NCBI RefSeq assembly: GCF_030731085.1
Contig: NZ_JASNFN010000021.1
Coordinates: forward strand, 1-64,000
Source: Blastococcus carthaginiensis
Lineage (GTDB): Bacteria > Actinomycetota > Actinomycetes > Mycobacteriales > Geodermatophilaceae
Direction of reading: 5' to 3'
DNA length: 64,000 bases
In this document: one piece after another, positions 32,003 through 39,728 of the stretch
Layout: each line of letters starts with the position of its first letter
How positions within the stretch are numbered: the first letter of the stretch is position 1
Notes under the pieces: model-generated
What the model was told of the DNA's origin: nothing
The model's database searches: none
Seen by the model: only the letters and a program-made list of their open reading frames with translations
Position numbers and translations under genes: made by a program

Positions 32003-32422
32003 ATGAGCGTCGACAGCACCGGCATGGCGGCCCGGTTGGGCATCAAGCCGGGCATGGTCGTGCAGGAACTCGGCTGGAGCGAGGACGCCGACGAGGACCT
32101 GCGTGACTCGATCGTCGAGGCCTCCGGCAGCGAGATGGTGGACGAGGACACCGACGAGGTGGCCGACGTCGTCGTCCTCTGGTGGCGGGAGGACGATGGC
32201 GATCTCTTCGACGCCCTCACCGACGCGCTGACCTCGCTGGCCGACGAGGGCGTCGTCTGGCTGCTGGTGCCGAAGTCGGGCCGGCCCGGGCACGTCGAGC
32301 CGGGCGACGTCACCGAGGTCGCCCCCACGGCCGGGCTCTCGCAGACCAGCAGCATCTCCGCGGCGAAGGACTGGTCGGGCATCCGGCTGGTCACCCCGAA
32401 GGCGGCCCGCAGCCGCCGCTGA
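32003..32422 (+). CDS. DUF3052 family protein
   Basis: 139 residues, acidic and cytoplasmic. MAARLGIKPGMVVQELGWSEDADEDLRDSIVEASG and ADVVVLWWREDDGDLFDALTDALTSLADEGVVWLLVPKSG match the actinobacterial DUF3052 family (Rv2239c in Mycobacterium tuberculosis, from memory), whose role is unknown. The fold looks like a small alternating alpha/beta domain. ATG 32003 is preceded by GGAGCAGCAGGG. It is 16 bases before ahpE, so the two are surely cotranscribed, as in mycobacteria. Confidence 0.88.
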   Translation: MSVDSTGMAARLGIKPGMVVQELGWSEDADEDLRDSIVEASGSEMVDEDTDEVADVVVLWWREDDGDLFDALTDALTSLADEGVVWLLVPKSGRPGHVEPGDVTEVAPTAGLSQTSSISAAKDWSGIRLVTPKAARSRR

Positions 32423-32438
32423 GGCAGCATGTGGCGCC

Positions 32439-32900
32439 ATGAGCCTCTCCGTCGGTGACCGCGCCCCCGAGTTCAACCTGCCCGATCAGGACAAGCAGGT
32501 CGTGTCCCTGGCGGATCTCCGCGGCACCCCCGTGCTGCTGGTCTTCTACCCCTTCGCCTTCTCCGGCATCTGCACCGGCGAGCTGTGCCAGCTGCGCGAC
32601 GAGCTGACGAACTACACCGACGCGGGCGTGACGGTGCTGGCCATCAGCACCGACCCGGTCTTCAGCCTCAAGGCGTTCAAGGCGCAGGAGAACCTCGACT
32701 TCACCCTGCTCTCGGACTTCTGGCCGCACGGTGCCGTGGCCCAGGCCTACGGCGTGTTCAACGAGAAGGCGGGCATGGCCCTGCGCGGCACCTTCCTGGT
32801 CGACGCCGACGGTGCGATCGCCTTCGCCGAGGTCAACGGCCCCGGCGACGCGCGCGAGCAGTCCGGCTGGAAGGACGCCGTCGCCGCGCTCGCGGCCTGA
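32439..32900 (+). CDS. ahpE: AhpE-type peroxiredoxin
   Basis: 153 residues, thioredoxin fold. FYPFAFSGICTGELCQLRDEL contains the peroxidatic Cys (Cys45). LLSDFWPHGAVAQAYGVFNEKAGMALRGTFLVD follows mycobacterial AhpE very closely. Unlike that one-Cys enzyme, a second Cys stands at position 50 (where the mycobacterial protein has Asp), the resolving position of BCP-type peroxiredoxins. This copy may therefore work as an atypical two-Cys enzyme. It reduces hydroperoxides in the cytoplasm, probably with a thioredoxin- or mycothiol-based reductant. Confidence 0.92.
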   Translation: MSLSVGDRAPEFNLPDQDKQVVSLADLRGTPVLLVFYPFAFSGICTGELCQLRDELTNYTDAGVTVLAISTDPVFSLKAFKAQENLDFTLLSDFWPHGAVAQAYGVFNEKAGMALRGTFLVDADGAIAFAEVNGPGDAREQSGWKDAVAALAA

Positions 32901-32934
32901 GGACGGGCGCCCGGGGCCCTACCCTGGGCGCGCG

Positions 32935-33006
32935 GGGCGTGTAGCTCAGCGGTAGAGCTCTCGGCTTACAACCGAGCGGTCGCAGGTTCGAACCCTGTCG
33001 CGCCCA
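32935..33006 (+). tRNA. tRNA-Val (TAC anticodon)
   Basis: Acceptor GGGCGTG pairs with CGCGCCC (one G-T), D arm GCTC/GAGC, anticodon stem CTCGG/CCGAG with loop CTTACAA giving anticodon TAC, and T arm GCAGG-TTCGAAC-CCTGT. The discriminator is A and CCA is not encoded. It lies 34 bases after ahpE, and lower-GC DNA begins just beyond it. Confidence 0.95.
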
Positions 33007-33295
33007 CCCCTCCCGCGCCGCCGCCGTGGCGCCACGCAGTCGACAGTCGTCCCTACTGCGCTGGTCTGCAGGTGGATTCGTCGACCGGAGCTGGACCCAA
33101 CTCCCGTGCGACGGCGCACCATTCCTCTTGTGCGAGCTGGCTGGAGCCCTGACGCCTGCCGTGGCGGCGAGCATCTGCACGGATATGGCGGACGCTGGTA
33201 CCACCTGGAGGCGGTCTGGCCCGCGCGGGCGAATGCGCGCGCCAACTGCGCGCACCTTGTCCGAGGCGAGGCGAGGTGACCCGTCGGCGATCGAT

Positions 33296-33976
33296 CTAGA
33301 GAATGCGATAGTGGTGCATCGCGGCCGCCTGGGTCAGCGCAGACGGCACCGCCTGCGCGATGTCGTCAACGGTGGACGTGACTTCCTGTAAATCCACGGT
33401 TTCGCCCCAGAAGGTGAGCGTGTCAGCCGTCGGACGCCAAAGCCCGTAAATCCGGTCGTACACCGTCGTGGTCCCGGCGCTTCTCATCTCGGGAGGCGAA
33501 TCCGTGACCAGCCACGACATCCTCATTCGGCCGAACCTGGGATCGTCCCCCATCAGTCGGTCCTCTTCGGCGAGATGCTTGAAGAGCCGCTCGTCCATGT
33601 GCTCGAAGCTGTTGCGAACCTTCCGTACCAGGGTCGGTTCGACAGCGGCCAGCCCTAGGAGGCGTCGGAGCACCTCTCGTTCGGCGGGGTACTTCTGTGA
33701 GTTCCAGAGCAGCTTGAATAGGTTCGTCGCGGCCGTGGTCATCGAAGTCAGTCCCAGCCACAGCTCGTCGGATGCGTTTGTGTAGGCAACCGATCGATGC
33801 AGGTCGTGCTGAGCGATTTGCGCATCCACATCATCTTCGGATGTGGCCACTGGAAGAAGGGCCTCCAGGCGTTGCATCTCGTCCCAGGCCCGGTCCCGCA
33901 GGGTGCGAGCAGCATCGAACGTCTGGCAGTGGTTCCGGACAAGTCCGAGTGCGAAGGTCGTCCCGAAGTAATTCAC
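33296..33976 (-). CDS. Orphan HEPN-like hypothetical protein
   Basis: 226 residues if GTG 33976 is the start (MNYFGTTFALGLVRNHC after translation initiation); the frame continues upstream through GC-poor, non-coding sequence. It is almost all helical. RKVRNSFEHMDERL contains R-x4-H (Arg121, His126), the signature of HEPN-domain ribonucleases, preceded by LRRLLGLAAVEPTLV as in HEPN helices. Codon use and GC content are clearly lower than in the neighbours, suggesting horizontal gain beside the tRNA-Val gene. No nucleotidyltransferase antitoxin partner is adjacent. The 289 bases between it and the tRNA hold no recognisable gene. HEPN assignment is motif-based only. Confidence 0.55.
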   Translation of the reverse strand: MNYFGTTFALGLVRNHCQTFDAARTLRDRAWDEMQRLEALLPVATSEDDVDAQIAQHDLHRSVAYTNASDELWLGLTSMTTAATNLFKLLWNSQKYPAEREVLRRLLGLAAVEPTLVRKVRNSFEHMDERLFKHLAEEDRLMGDDPRFGRMRMSWLVTDSPPEMRSAGTTTVYDRIYGLWRPTADTLTFWGETVDLQEVTSTVDDIAQAVPSALTQAAAMHHYRIL

Positions 33977-34140
33977 AGCTGCGGGCCTTCCGATGGTTCT
34001 CCGAGGCGTCAACCAGGTGCACTTTGCGCATGTCTGTGTGCAGGGGCGGACATACCGGCCCGCTACCGATATCGGGCTCGAAAAGCGTTGGCGCGCCACC
34101 GGCGCGAGCGGGAACCCATCGGACCCGGCACACAGGTGTC

Positions 34141-34181
34141 GGCCCGTGGTGGTCTCCGGGGGCGGGAGGCGACCACGGGCC
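34141..34181. terminator. Hairpin downstream of the lipase gene
   Basis: GGCCCGTGGT (34141-34150) pairs perfectly with ACCACGGGCC (34172-34181), with a 21-base loop. It is 28 bases beyond the stop of the minus-strand lipase gene and would end that transcript before the HEPN-like gene. Confidence 0.55.
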
Positions 34182-34208
34182 GGCAGTCGATGAGGTCGAC
34201 GGGGCCCG

Positions 34209-35012
34209 TCAGGCGGCGGCGATGTCCACCGGGCCCGGCGCCGCCGGCTCGGCCGGCTTCGGGAAGGCCGGGCGCAGGAACGCCGGTGCCTTGAACGGGG
34301 CCCACTCGCCCTCGGGCTGCGCCAGCCGGTCGGCGATCGCCCACAGCGCCGCCGGGTGGTGGCCGATGCCGAGGTGGCTCGCGGTGACCGCAATGTTCTC
34401 GCAGCGCTCGCCGGGCGTGTTCAGGCAGGTCTGCCAGTGCACGATGCCGTCGTAGTGCGAGTAGATCGACGTCGCCGGCACCGGCAGCGGGCAGCCCTCG
34501 GGCTCCAGCGGGAACTGCCGCTGCTCCACGTGCAGGTGCGCGTAGCGGTCGAACGCCTTGGAGGCCCGGGTCTGGGTGTGCCGCTCGATGCGGAACGGGC
34601 TGCCGAGGGTGATCACCTGGCGTACCGCGTCGGGGCACTGGCGGGCGAGGTCGCGGGCGAAGATCCCGCCCAGGCTCCAGCCGATCACCGTGACCTCGCG
34701 GCGATACCGGTTGTGCAGGTAGTCGAGCTTGTCGCGCAGGCCGTTCACGCAGATGGCGGTCGGCCCGATGTTGCGGCCCAGCCCCCAGCCGTGCACCCGG
34801 TAGCCGAGCCGGCGGAGCGTCGCCCGCAGCACCCGCGTCGAGGTGTCGTCGGCCAGCAGGCCGGGAAGGACCAGCACCGGGTGCCCGTCACCCTTCGGCA
34901 GCCGCTGGGCGAGCGGACGGGCCGCCAGGTAGAGGCCGTAGTCCGCGAACGCCCGCGTGGGCTCGCTCAGGTAGAGCGGGAGTGCCGGACCATCACCCTG
35001 CTGTCGTGCCAC
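34209..35012 (-). CDS. Alpha/beta hydrolase, lipase-like
   Basis: 267 residues. HPVLVLPGLLADDTST leads to the oxyanion region, and VTVIGWSLGGIFARDLAR holds the nucleophile Ser in GWSLGG. An Asp in SHYDGIVHW and a His in ASHLGIGHHP complete a plausible triad. No signal peptide is present. The N-terminal segment (PLYLSEPTRAFADYGLYL) is like that of actinobacterial esterases near triacylglycerol genes. GTG 35012 follows GGAGG. It is divergent from the hydrolase at 35225, with a 212-base promoter region. The substrate may be a short- or medium-chain ester. Confidence 0.85.
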   Translation of the reverse strand: MARQQGDGPALPLYLSEPTRAFADYGLYLAARPLAQRLPKGDGHPVLVLPGLLADDTSTRVLRATLRRLGYRVHGWGLGRNIGPTAICVNGLRDKLDYLHNRYRREVTVIGWSLGGIFARDLARQCPDAVRQVITLGSPFRIERHTQTRASKAFDRYAHLHVEQRQFPLEPEGCPLPVPATSIYSHYDGIVHWQTCLNTPGERCENIAVTASHLGIGHHPAALWAIADRLAQPEGEWAPFKAPAFLRPAFPKPAEPAAPGPVDIAAA

Positions 35013-35224
35013 GTCGTCCTCCTGGCTGCCGTCCGTTCGTGGAAGGGCCCTACCAAGATGCGGCCTGGCTCACACCTGCCGGCCCTGAACGCGCGGGCAC
35101 ATGTTGCCGAACTGTGTCCTGAGTCATAGCGGTCGCTCGCGTTCCGTCGCGGCCGGCGGACAGGGGCGGTGCTGCGGCCGTCGGCACCTCGTGCCACCGT
35201 ACGGACGACGACAGGGGAGGCAGG

Positions 35225-36136
35225 ATGCACGAGGACGGGACGCCCGGGCGGAGCCGCACGGTGGACCTCGGGGGGCCGGTGCACTACCTGGACTTCGGCG
35301 GTCCGGACGACGGGCCGCCGGTGGTGCTCGTGCACGGGCTGGGCGGTTCGCACCTGAACTGGGACCTCGTCGCGCCGGCGTTGCGCGAGCACGGTCGCGT
35401 GCTGGCGCTGGACCTGCCCGGGTTCGGTCGCAGCGAGCCGGGTGGGCGCACGGCCAGCGTGCCGGCCAACGTCGCCGTGCTGCACCGCTTCCTCACCGAG
35501 GTGGTGGGGGAGCCGGCGGTGCTGGTGGGCAACTCGATGGGCGGCATGATCTCCATCCTCGAGACGGGTGAGCACCCCGAGGCCGTCTGCGGCCTGGTCC
35601 TGCTCGACCCCGCCGTCCCCGGGTCGCGGCGCGCGCTCGACCCCCGGGTGGCCGTCATGTTCGCGCTCTACGCGATCCCCTTCGTCGGGGAGCGCTTCCT
35701 GTGGTGGCGGCGGCAGCGCACGTCCGCCCTGGCGCGGGTGCGCGAGATGCTGGAACTCGTCGGCGTCGACCCCGAGGGCGTGCCCGCCGACGTCATCGAC
35801 CGGTCGGTGTCCCTGCTGGAGGAGCGGCGCGACGTCCAGGGCATGGACCGGGCGTTCCTCGCCGCGGCCCGCTCCCTGCTGCGCGTGCTCGCCGATCCGC
35901 GCCGCTACCGGGCCGCGATGGCGTCCATCGACGTCCCGGTGCTGCTGCTCCACGGCGACCGCGACCGGCTGGTGCCGGTCGAGGCGGCCCGCGACATCGC
36001 CCGCCGCCACCCCACCTGGCGCTACGCGGAGTGGTCGGGGGTCGGGCACGTGCCGCAGCTGCAGGAGCCGGAGCGCCTCGTCACCGAGGTCCTCGACTGG
36101 ATGCGGGACGCGCAGCTCACCGGCTCCCGGGCCTGA
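35225..36136 (+). CDS. Alpha/beta hydrolase
   Basis: 303 residues. VVLVHGLGGSHLNWD is the oxyanion loop, VLVGNSMGGMISI the nucleophile elbow, LLLHGDRDRLVP the acid residue and WSGVGHVPQLQEP the His; the triad appears complete. It resembles cytoplasmic haloalkane-dehalogenase/esterase-like enzymes. ATG 35225 follows GGGGAGG. Its 3' end overlaps that of the convergent epimerase gene by 20 bases. It lies among genes for neutral-lipid metabolism, so lipid-ester cleavage is plausible; the substrate is unknown. Confidence 0.87.
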   Translation: MHEDGTPGRSRTVDLGGPVHYLDFGGPDDGPPVVLVHGLGGSHLNWDLVAPALREHGRVLALDLPGFGRSEPGGRTASVPANVAVLHRFLTEVVGEPAVLVGNSMGGMISILETGEHPEAVCGLVLLDPAVPGSRRALDPRVAVMFALYAIPFVGERFLWWRRQRTSALARVREMLELVGVDPEGVPADVIDRSVSLLEERRDVQGMDRAFLAAARSLLRVLADPRRYRAAMASIDVPVLLLHGDRDRLVPVEAARDIARRHPTWRYAEWSGVGHVPQLQEPERLVTEVLDWMRDAQLTGSRA

Positions 36137-37145
36137 GCGTGTCGCGCAGCGCCTCCAGCCCGGTGTAGCGCGGTCGCCAGCCGAGCTCCTCGCGGGCGCG
36201 CGTGGTGTCCATGATCGCCGGCCGGCTCGCCACCTCGATCCACTCCGCCGCGGGCGGCAGGAACGGCAGGCGGGAGAAGGCGCGGGCGGCGGCCTGCGCC
36301 GGGGCGGCCGGTAGCGGGATCGCGAGCGCCCCGAACTCCCGCGCGACGTCGGCGGCGGTGAGGACGCCCTCGCCGGCGATGTTGTAGGCCCCGGGCGGGC
36401 CGGCCCCGAGCACGCACAGCAGCAGCGCCTGCCCGACGTCGTCCTGGTGCACGAACTGCAGCGGGTGCTGCGGCACCAGCAGCGGCACGGGGACCGGCAG
36501 CCGCCGCGGCCGGCCGAAGAGCCGGCGCCCGACCGGGGCGAGCGGGCCGGGCAGCACGTCCTTGCCGCCGACGGCGTGCGGGCCGAGCACGACCGGCGGG
36601 CGGAGCAGGTACAGGTCCAGCTCCGGCGCGGCCGCCGACTCCCCGTCGAGCAAGTGCTCGAGCTCGGCCTTCTCCTGCGCGTAGAACAGCCGCGACGCGG
36701 GGCGCACCGGCCACTCCTCGGGGATCAGCTCCGGGTTGTCCTGGTGGAAGCCGTAGGCGGCGACCGAGGAGGCGTAGACGAAGCGCCGGGCGCCGACCGC
36801 GGCCGCCGCGCGGACGACGTTCACCGTGCCGTCGACGTTGATCGCCCGGGTCGTCGCCCGGGAGGCGTTGCCGGTGATGAGGAAGGCCAGGTGGACGACG
36901 ACGTCGGCCCCCGCGAAGGCCTCGCGCAGCGCCTCCGGATCGCGCACGTCGCCCTGGCGGTAGGTCATCTTCGTCCAGCCCCGGGCAGCCGGGTCGAACG
37001 GCCGGCGGGCCATGCCGATGACCGTCCCGACGCGGTCGTCCTCCTGCAGCAGCGGCACCAGGCCTTCGCCGAAGGTACCGGTCGGCCCGGTGACGGCCAC
37101 CGTGAGCCCGCGCGGGCGGCCCCCGCGCTTCCTGGCGGGGCTCAC
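36117..37145 (-). CDS. NAD-dependent epimerase/dehydratase family protein
   Basis: 342 residues of the extended SDR family. The Rossmann motif VAVTGPTGTFGEGLVPLL is at the N-terminus, with the catalytic YASSVAAYG and YAQEKAELEHLL further on. The Tyr-x3-Lys of the second motif is YAQEK. C-terminal substrate domain from about 200. GTG 37145 overlaps the acyltransferase stop by 4 bases (GTGA), so both are probably cotranslated. It may modify a sugar nucleotide or a sterol-like or lipid-linked alcohol; the operon hints at lipid metabolism. Confidence 0.87.
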   Translation of the reverse strand: MSPARKRGGRPRGLTVAVTGPTGTFGEGLVPLLQEDDRVGTVIGMARRPFDPAARGWTKMTYRQGDVRDPEALREAFAGADVVVHLAFLITGNASRATTRAINVDGTVNVVRAAAAVGARRFVYASSVAAYGFHQDNPELIPEEWPVRPASRLFYAQEKAELEHLLDGESAAAPELDLYLLRPPVVLGPHAVGGKDVLPGPLAPVGRRLFGRPRRLPVPVPLLVPQHPLQFVHQDDVGQALLLCVLGAGPPGAYNIAGEGVLTAADVAREFGALAIPLPAAPAQAAARAFSRLPFLPPAAEWIEVASRPAIMDTTRAREELGWRPRYTGLEALRDTLRPGSR

Positions 37146-38596
37146 CGAGCGGCTGCCCGCGTCGGCGTCCCGCCGGTGGGCCGGTCCTCACCGGGCGTGC
37201 CCTCGGCCGCCCGGGCCAGCTCGAGGAGCTCCTCGATGCCGCGCCGGATCCCGCCGGAGAGGACGTCGACGTCGGGGAAGGCGTCGAAGTCGGCGTTGAT
37301 GCCGAACGTCATCGTGTCCAGGTAGCTGAAGATCCCGATCGAGCAGCGGATGCCGCCGGCGATCGGCACGTAAGCGTGCGCCGACCGCATCCGCTTGCCC
37401 AGCACGTACAGCGGGACCCGCGGGCCCGGCACGTTCGTGGTCACGGCCTGGCACCACATCTGGCCGGCCTGCATGCCCGCCCGGACGCCGAGGGAGAGCA
37501 TGCTGGGAGCCACGTAGTCGCCCATCGCGATGATCGACGGCACGTCGACGGCCTGCATCGCCCGCTTGTACTCGTCCATCTGGCCGCGGATGCTCCGCAG
37601 CCGTGACGCGGGGTCGGGGTCGCCGACGGGCAGGTCGACGAAGACGGCCGAGACCTGGTTGTCCAGGGAGCCGCGCCGGCTCGCCGAGCGGACCGACACC
37701 GGCACCATCGTGCGCACCACGAGCTTGTCCGAGGACAACTCGCCGCGGCCCTGGAGGAGGTCGCGGAACGCCTTGGTGATCGCGGTGAGGATGACGTCGT
37801 TCACCGTGCCGCCCAGCGCCGTGCGCACCTCCTTGAACTCCGCGAGGCTGCCCTGCGTCCACGCCCAGCGCCGGTGCGGGCCGATGTGCCCGTTCAGCGA
37901 ACGGGCGGTGGGGGTGACGGCCTGCTTGGCCAGCGAGGGCACCGTGCGGGCCAGCGTGCGGCTCGTCTCGGTCAGCCCCTTCACGTTGCGGACGGCGGCG
38001 CCGACGCCCGGCAGGCCGGTGAGGGTGCGCAGCGGGGCGGTCGCCGCCTCCGTGATCGCCCCGGCCATCAGCGCGGCCGACGACGGATCCCGCCGCGGCG
38101 TCCACTCACGCGGCTCGGCGTGGGTGGCGTCGGGGTCCAGGTCGAACATCAGCTGCATGAGGTCGGTGCCGGCGACGCCGTCGACCATGCAGTGGTGGAC
38201 CTTGGAGATCAGCGCCCACCGCCCGTCGGCCAGGCCCTCCACCAGCCACAGCTCCCAGAGCGGCTTGGCCATGTCCAGGCGCTGCCCGAGCACCCGGCCG
38301 GCCAGGTTGCGCAGCTGCTCGTCACCGCCGGGCGAGGGCACCGCGGTGTGCCGCACGTGGTACAGGATCTGGAAGTGGGGGTCGTCGACCCACATCGGGC
38401 GCCCGAGCTGCAGCGGCACCTCCCGCACGCGCTGCCGGTACCGCGGCACGAGCGGCAGCTTGCTCAGCAGCAGGCGGACGACGTCGCCGTAGGTCGGGGC
38501 CGGGCCGTCGAACACCGCCACCGATCCCACGTGCATGGGGGTGTTCTCGCTCTCGGCGAAGTAGAACCCGCTGTCGAGGGCACTCATGCGGTCCAC
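37142..38596 (-). CDS. Wax ester synthase/diacylglycerol acyltransferase (WS/DGAT)
   Basis: 484 residues. It esterifies fatty alcohol or diacylglycerol with acyl-CoA to make storage lipid. The active-site motif HHCMVDG (about 134-140) is intact. PLWELWLVEGL and the N-terminal MSALDSGFYFAESENTPMHVGSV are family-typical, and NDVILTAIT and NVPGPRVPLYVLG mark the C-terminal domain. GTG 38596 follows GAGGAG at good spacing; ATG 38587 is an alternative. It is in an operon with the epimerase and probably the upstream hydrolase. This suggests the organism accumulates triacylglycerol or wax esters. Confidence 0.93.
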   Translation of the reverse strand: MDRMSALDSGFYFAESENTPMHVGSVAVFDGPAPTYGDVVRLLLSKLPLVPRYRQRVREVPLQLGRPMWVDDPHFQILYHVRHTAVPSPGGDEQLRNLAGRVLGQRLDMAKPLWELWLVEGLADGRWALISKVHHCMVDGVAGTDLMQLMFDLDPDATHAEPREWTPRRDPSSAALMAGAITEAATAPLRTLTGLPGVGAAVRNVKGLTETSRTLARTVPSLAKQAVTPTARSLNGHIGPHRRWAWTQGSLAEFKEVRTALGGTVNDVILTAITKAFRDLLQGRGELSSDKLVVRTMVPVSVRSASRRGSLDNQVSAVFVDLPVGDPDPASRLRSIRGQMDEYKRAMQAVDVPSIIAMGDYVAPSMLSLGVRAGMQAGQMWCQAVTTNVPGPRVPLYVLGKRMRSAHAYVPIAGGIRCSIGIFSYLDTMTFGINADFDAFPDVDVLSGGIRRGIEELLELARAAEGTPGEDRPTGGTPTRAAAR

Positions 38597-38713
38597 GTCT
38601 CACTCCTCGGCCGTCGTCCCGGATGCTGGCCGCCGACGTTAGGTGTGGCGCTCGGTGCACGCACATCGGGCTGTGGCGGCGGCCACATCCTCCGTGCCCC
38701 GCCCCCCGCTGCG

Positions 38714-39679
38714 TCAACCGGCCCTGCGCCCCCCGACCTGCACCCGGTCCAGCAGCCCGGCGAACGCGCGGTTCACCACCTCCGTCCGCGTGAGGTTGAC
38801 GCTGTGCCCGGCCCCCGGGACGACGACCAGCTCGGCGCCCGGGCCCACCGCCTCGGCGATCCGCCGGCCGTGCGCCTCGGGGGTCAGCCGGTCGTGGGTC
38901 GCCGCGACGACGGTGACCGGCACCCGGCGGAGGACCTCCAGCGCCGCGGTCTCGTCGTGGTCGAGGAAGGTCGCGTAGAAGGCCATCGTCACAGGCAGCG
39001 GGGTCTCCTCCAGCAGCTGCTGCACCATCCGCACGGAGCGCCGGTCGGCGTCGTCCCGCCCGAACAGCAGCCGCCGGATGGCCCGCCGGCCGAGGAAGGT
39101 GCCCCGCCGGCGCCGCCGCTCCAGCGCCGGGGCCAGCCGCTGCAGCAGCCAGAGGTAGAGCCGGAGCAGGCGCAGCCGGCGCAGCACCCTCACGAGGAAC
39201 CCGGTGAGCCCGCCGGCCACCAACCCGCCGGCGGAGGTGGCCAGCAGGAACGCGCCCACGACGCGGGTGCCGAACAGCTCCGGTCGCTGCCGCGCCAGCG
39301 CCAGGATGCTCATCCCGCCCATCGAGTGCCCGGCGAGCACGACCGGTCCGGCCGGGGCGACGGCGTCGAGCACCTGGCCGAGGTCGTGGCCGGTGCGGTC
39401 GATCGTGGCCCGGGTGAGCGGTGTCCAGCCGGAGCGGCCGTGCCCGCGCTGGTCCCACAGGACGAGCCGGGCGCGGTCCCGCAGGGCGGCCCGCTGGGGC
39501 TCCCACTCCGCCAGCCGAGCGGTGAACCCGTGGGAGAGGACGACGGTGAGCGGGGCGTCCTCCCTCCCGTCGAACTCCACGTGCAGGTCGACGCCGTCGT
39601 CGGTGGTCACCGTCCGGGAACCCGGTGGGGGCGGTCCGTCGAGCGGGGGCAGGGTCACGGGCGGGGGGTCTCCGGGCAC
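38714..39679 (-). CDS. Alpha/beta hydrolase
   Basis: 321 residues. VVLSHGFTARLAEWE, VVLAGHSMGGMSILALAR (nucleophile Ser), AATHDRLTPE (Asp) and VPGAGHSVNL (His) give a complete catalytic set. A long basic helical lid (LVRVLRRLRLLRLYLWLLQRLAPALERRRRRG, about 160-190) is rich in Arg and Leu and may bind membrane or lipid. GTG 39679 gives MPGDPPPVTLPPLDG. It is 117 bases upstream of the acyltransferase on the same strand. It is probably an esterase or lipase of the same lipid module. Confidence 0.86.
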   Translation of the reverse strand: MPGDPPPVTLPPLDGPPPPGSRTVTTDDGVDLHVEFDGREDAPLTVVLSHGFTARLAEWEPQRAALRDRARLVLWDQRGHGRSGWTPLTRATIDRTGHDLGQVLDAVAPAGPVVLAGHSMGGMSILALARQRPELFGTRVVGAFLLATSAGGLVAGGLTGFLVRVLRRLRLLRLYLWLLQRLAPALERRRRRGTFLGRRAIRRLLFGRDDADRRSVRMVQQLLEETPLPVTMAFYATFLDHDETAALEVLRRVPVTVVAATHDRLTPEAHGRRIAEAVGPGAELVVVPGAGHSVNLTRTEVVNRAFAGLLDRVQVGGRRAG

Positions 39680-39728
39680 GGCGCCATCCCAGGGCCCCGG
39701 GGTCGAAGGCGCAACCGGGCGGTGCGGT

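Noticed and set aside
33026..33391. 121-codon plus-strand ORF after tRNA-Val
   Set aside because: No ribosome binding site, no codon bias, and its end overlaps the better-supported minus-strand HEPN-like gene.
32935..34200. Integrative element at tRNA-Val with an att repeat
   Set aside because: No second copy of the tRNA 3' end and no integrase could be found in the low-GC segment or beyond it.
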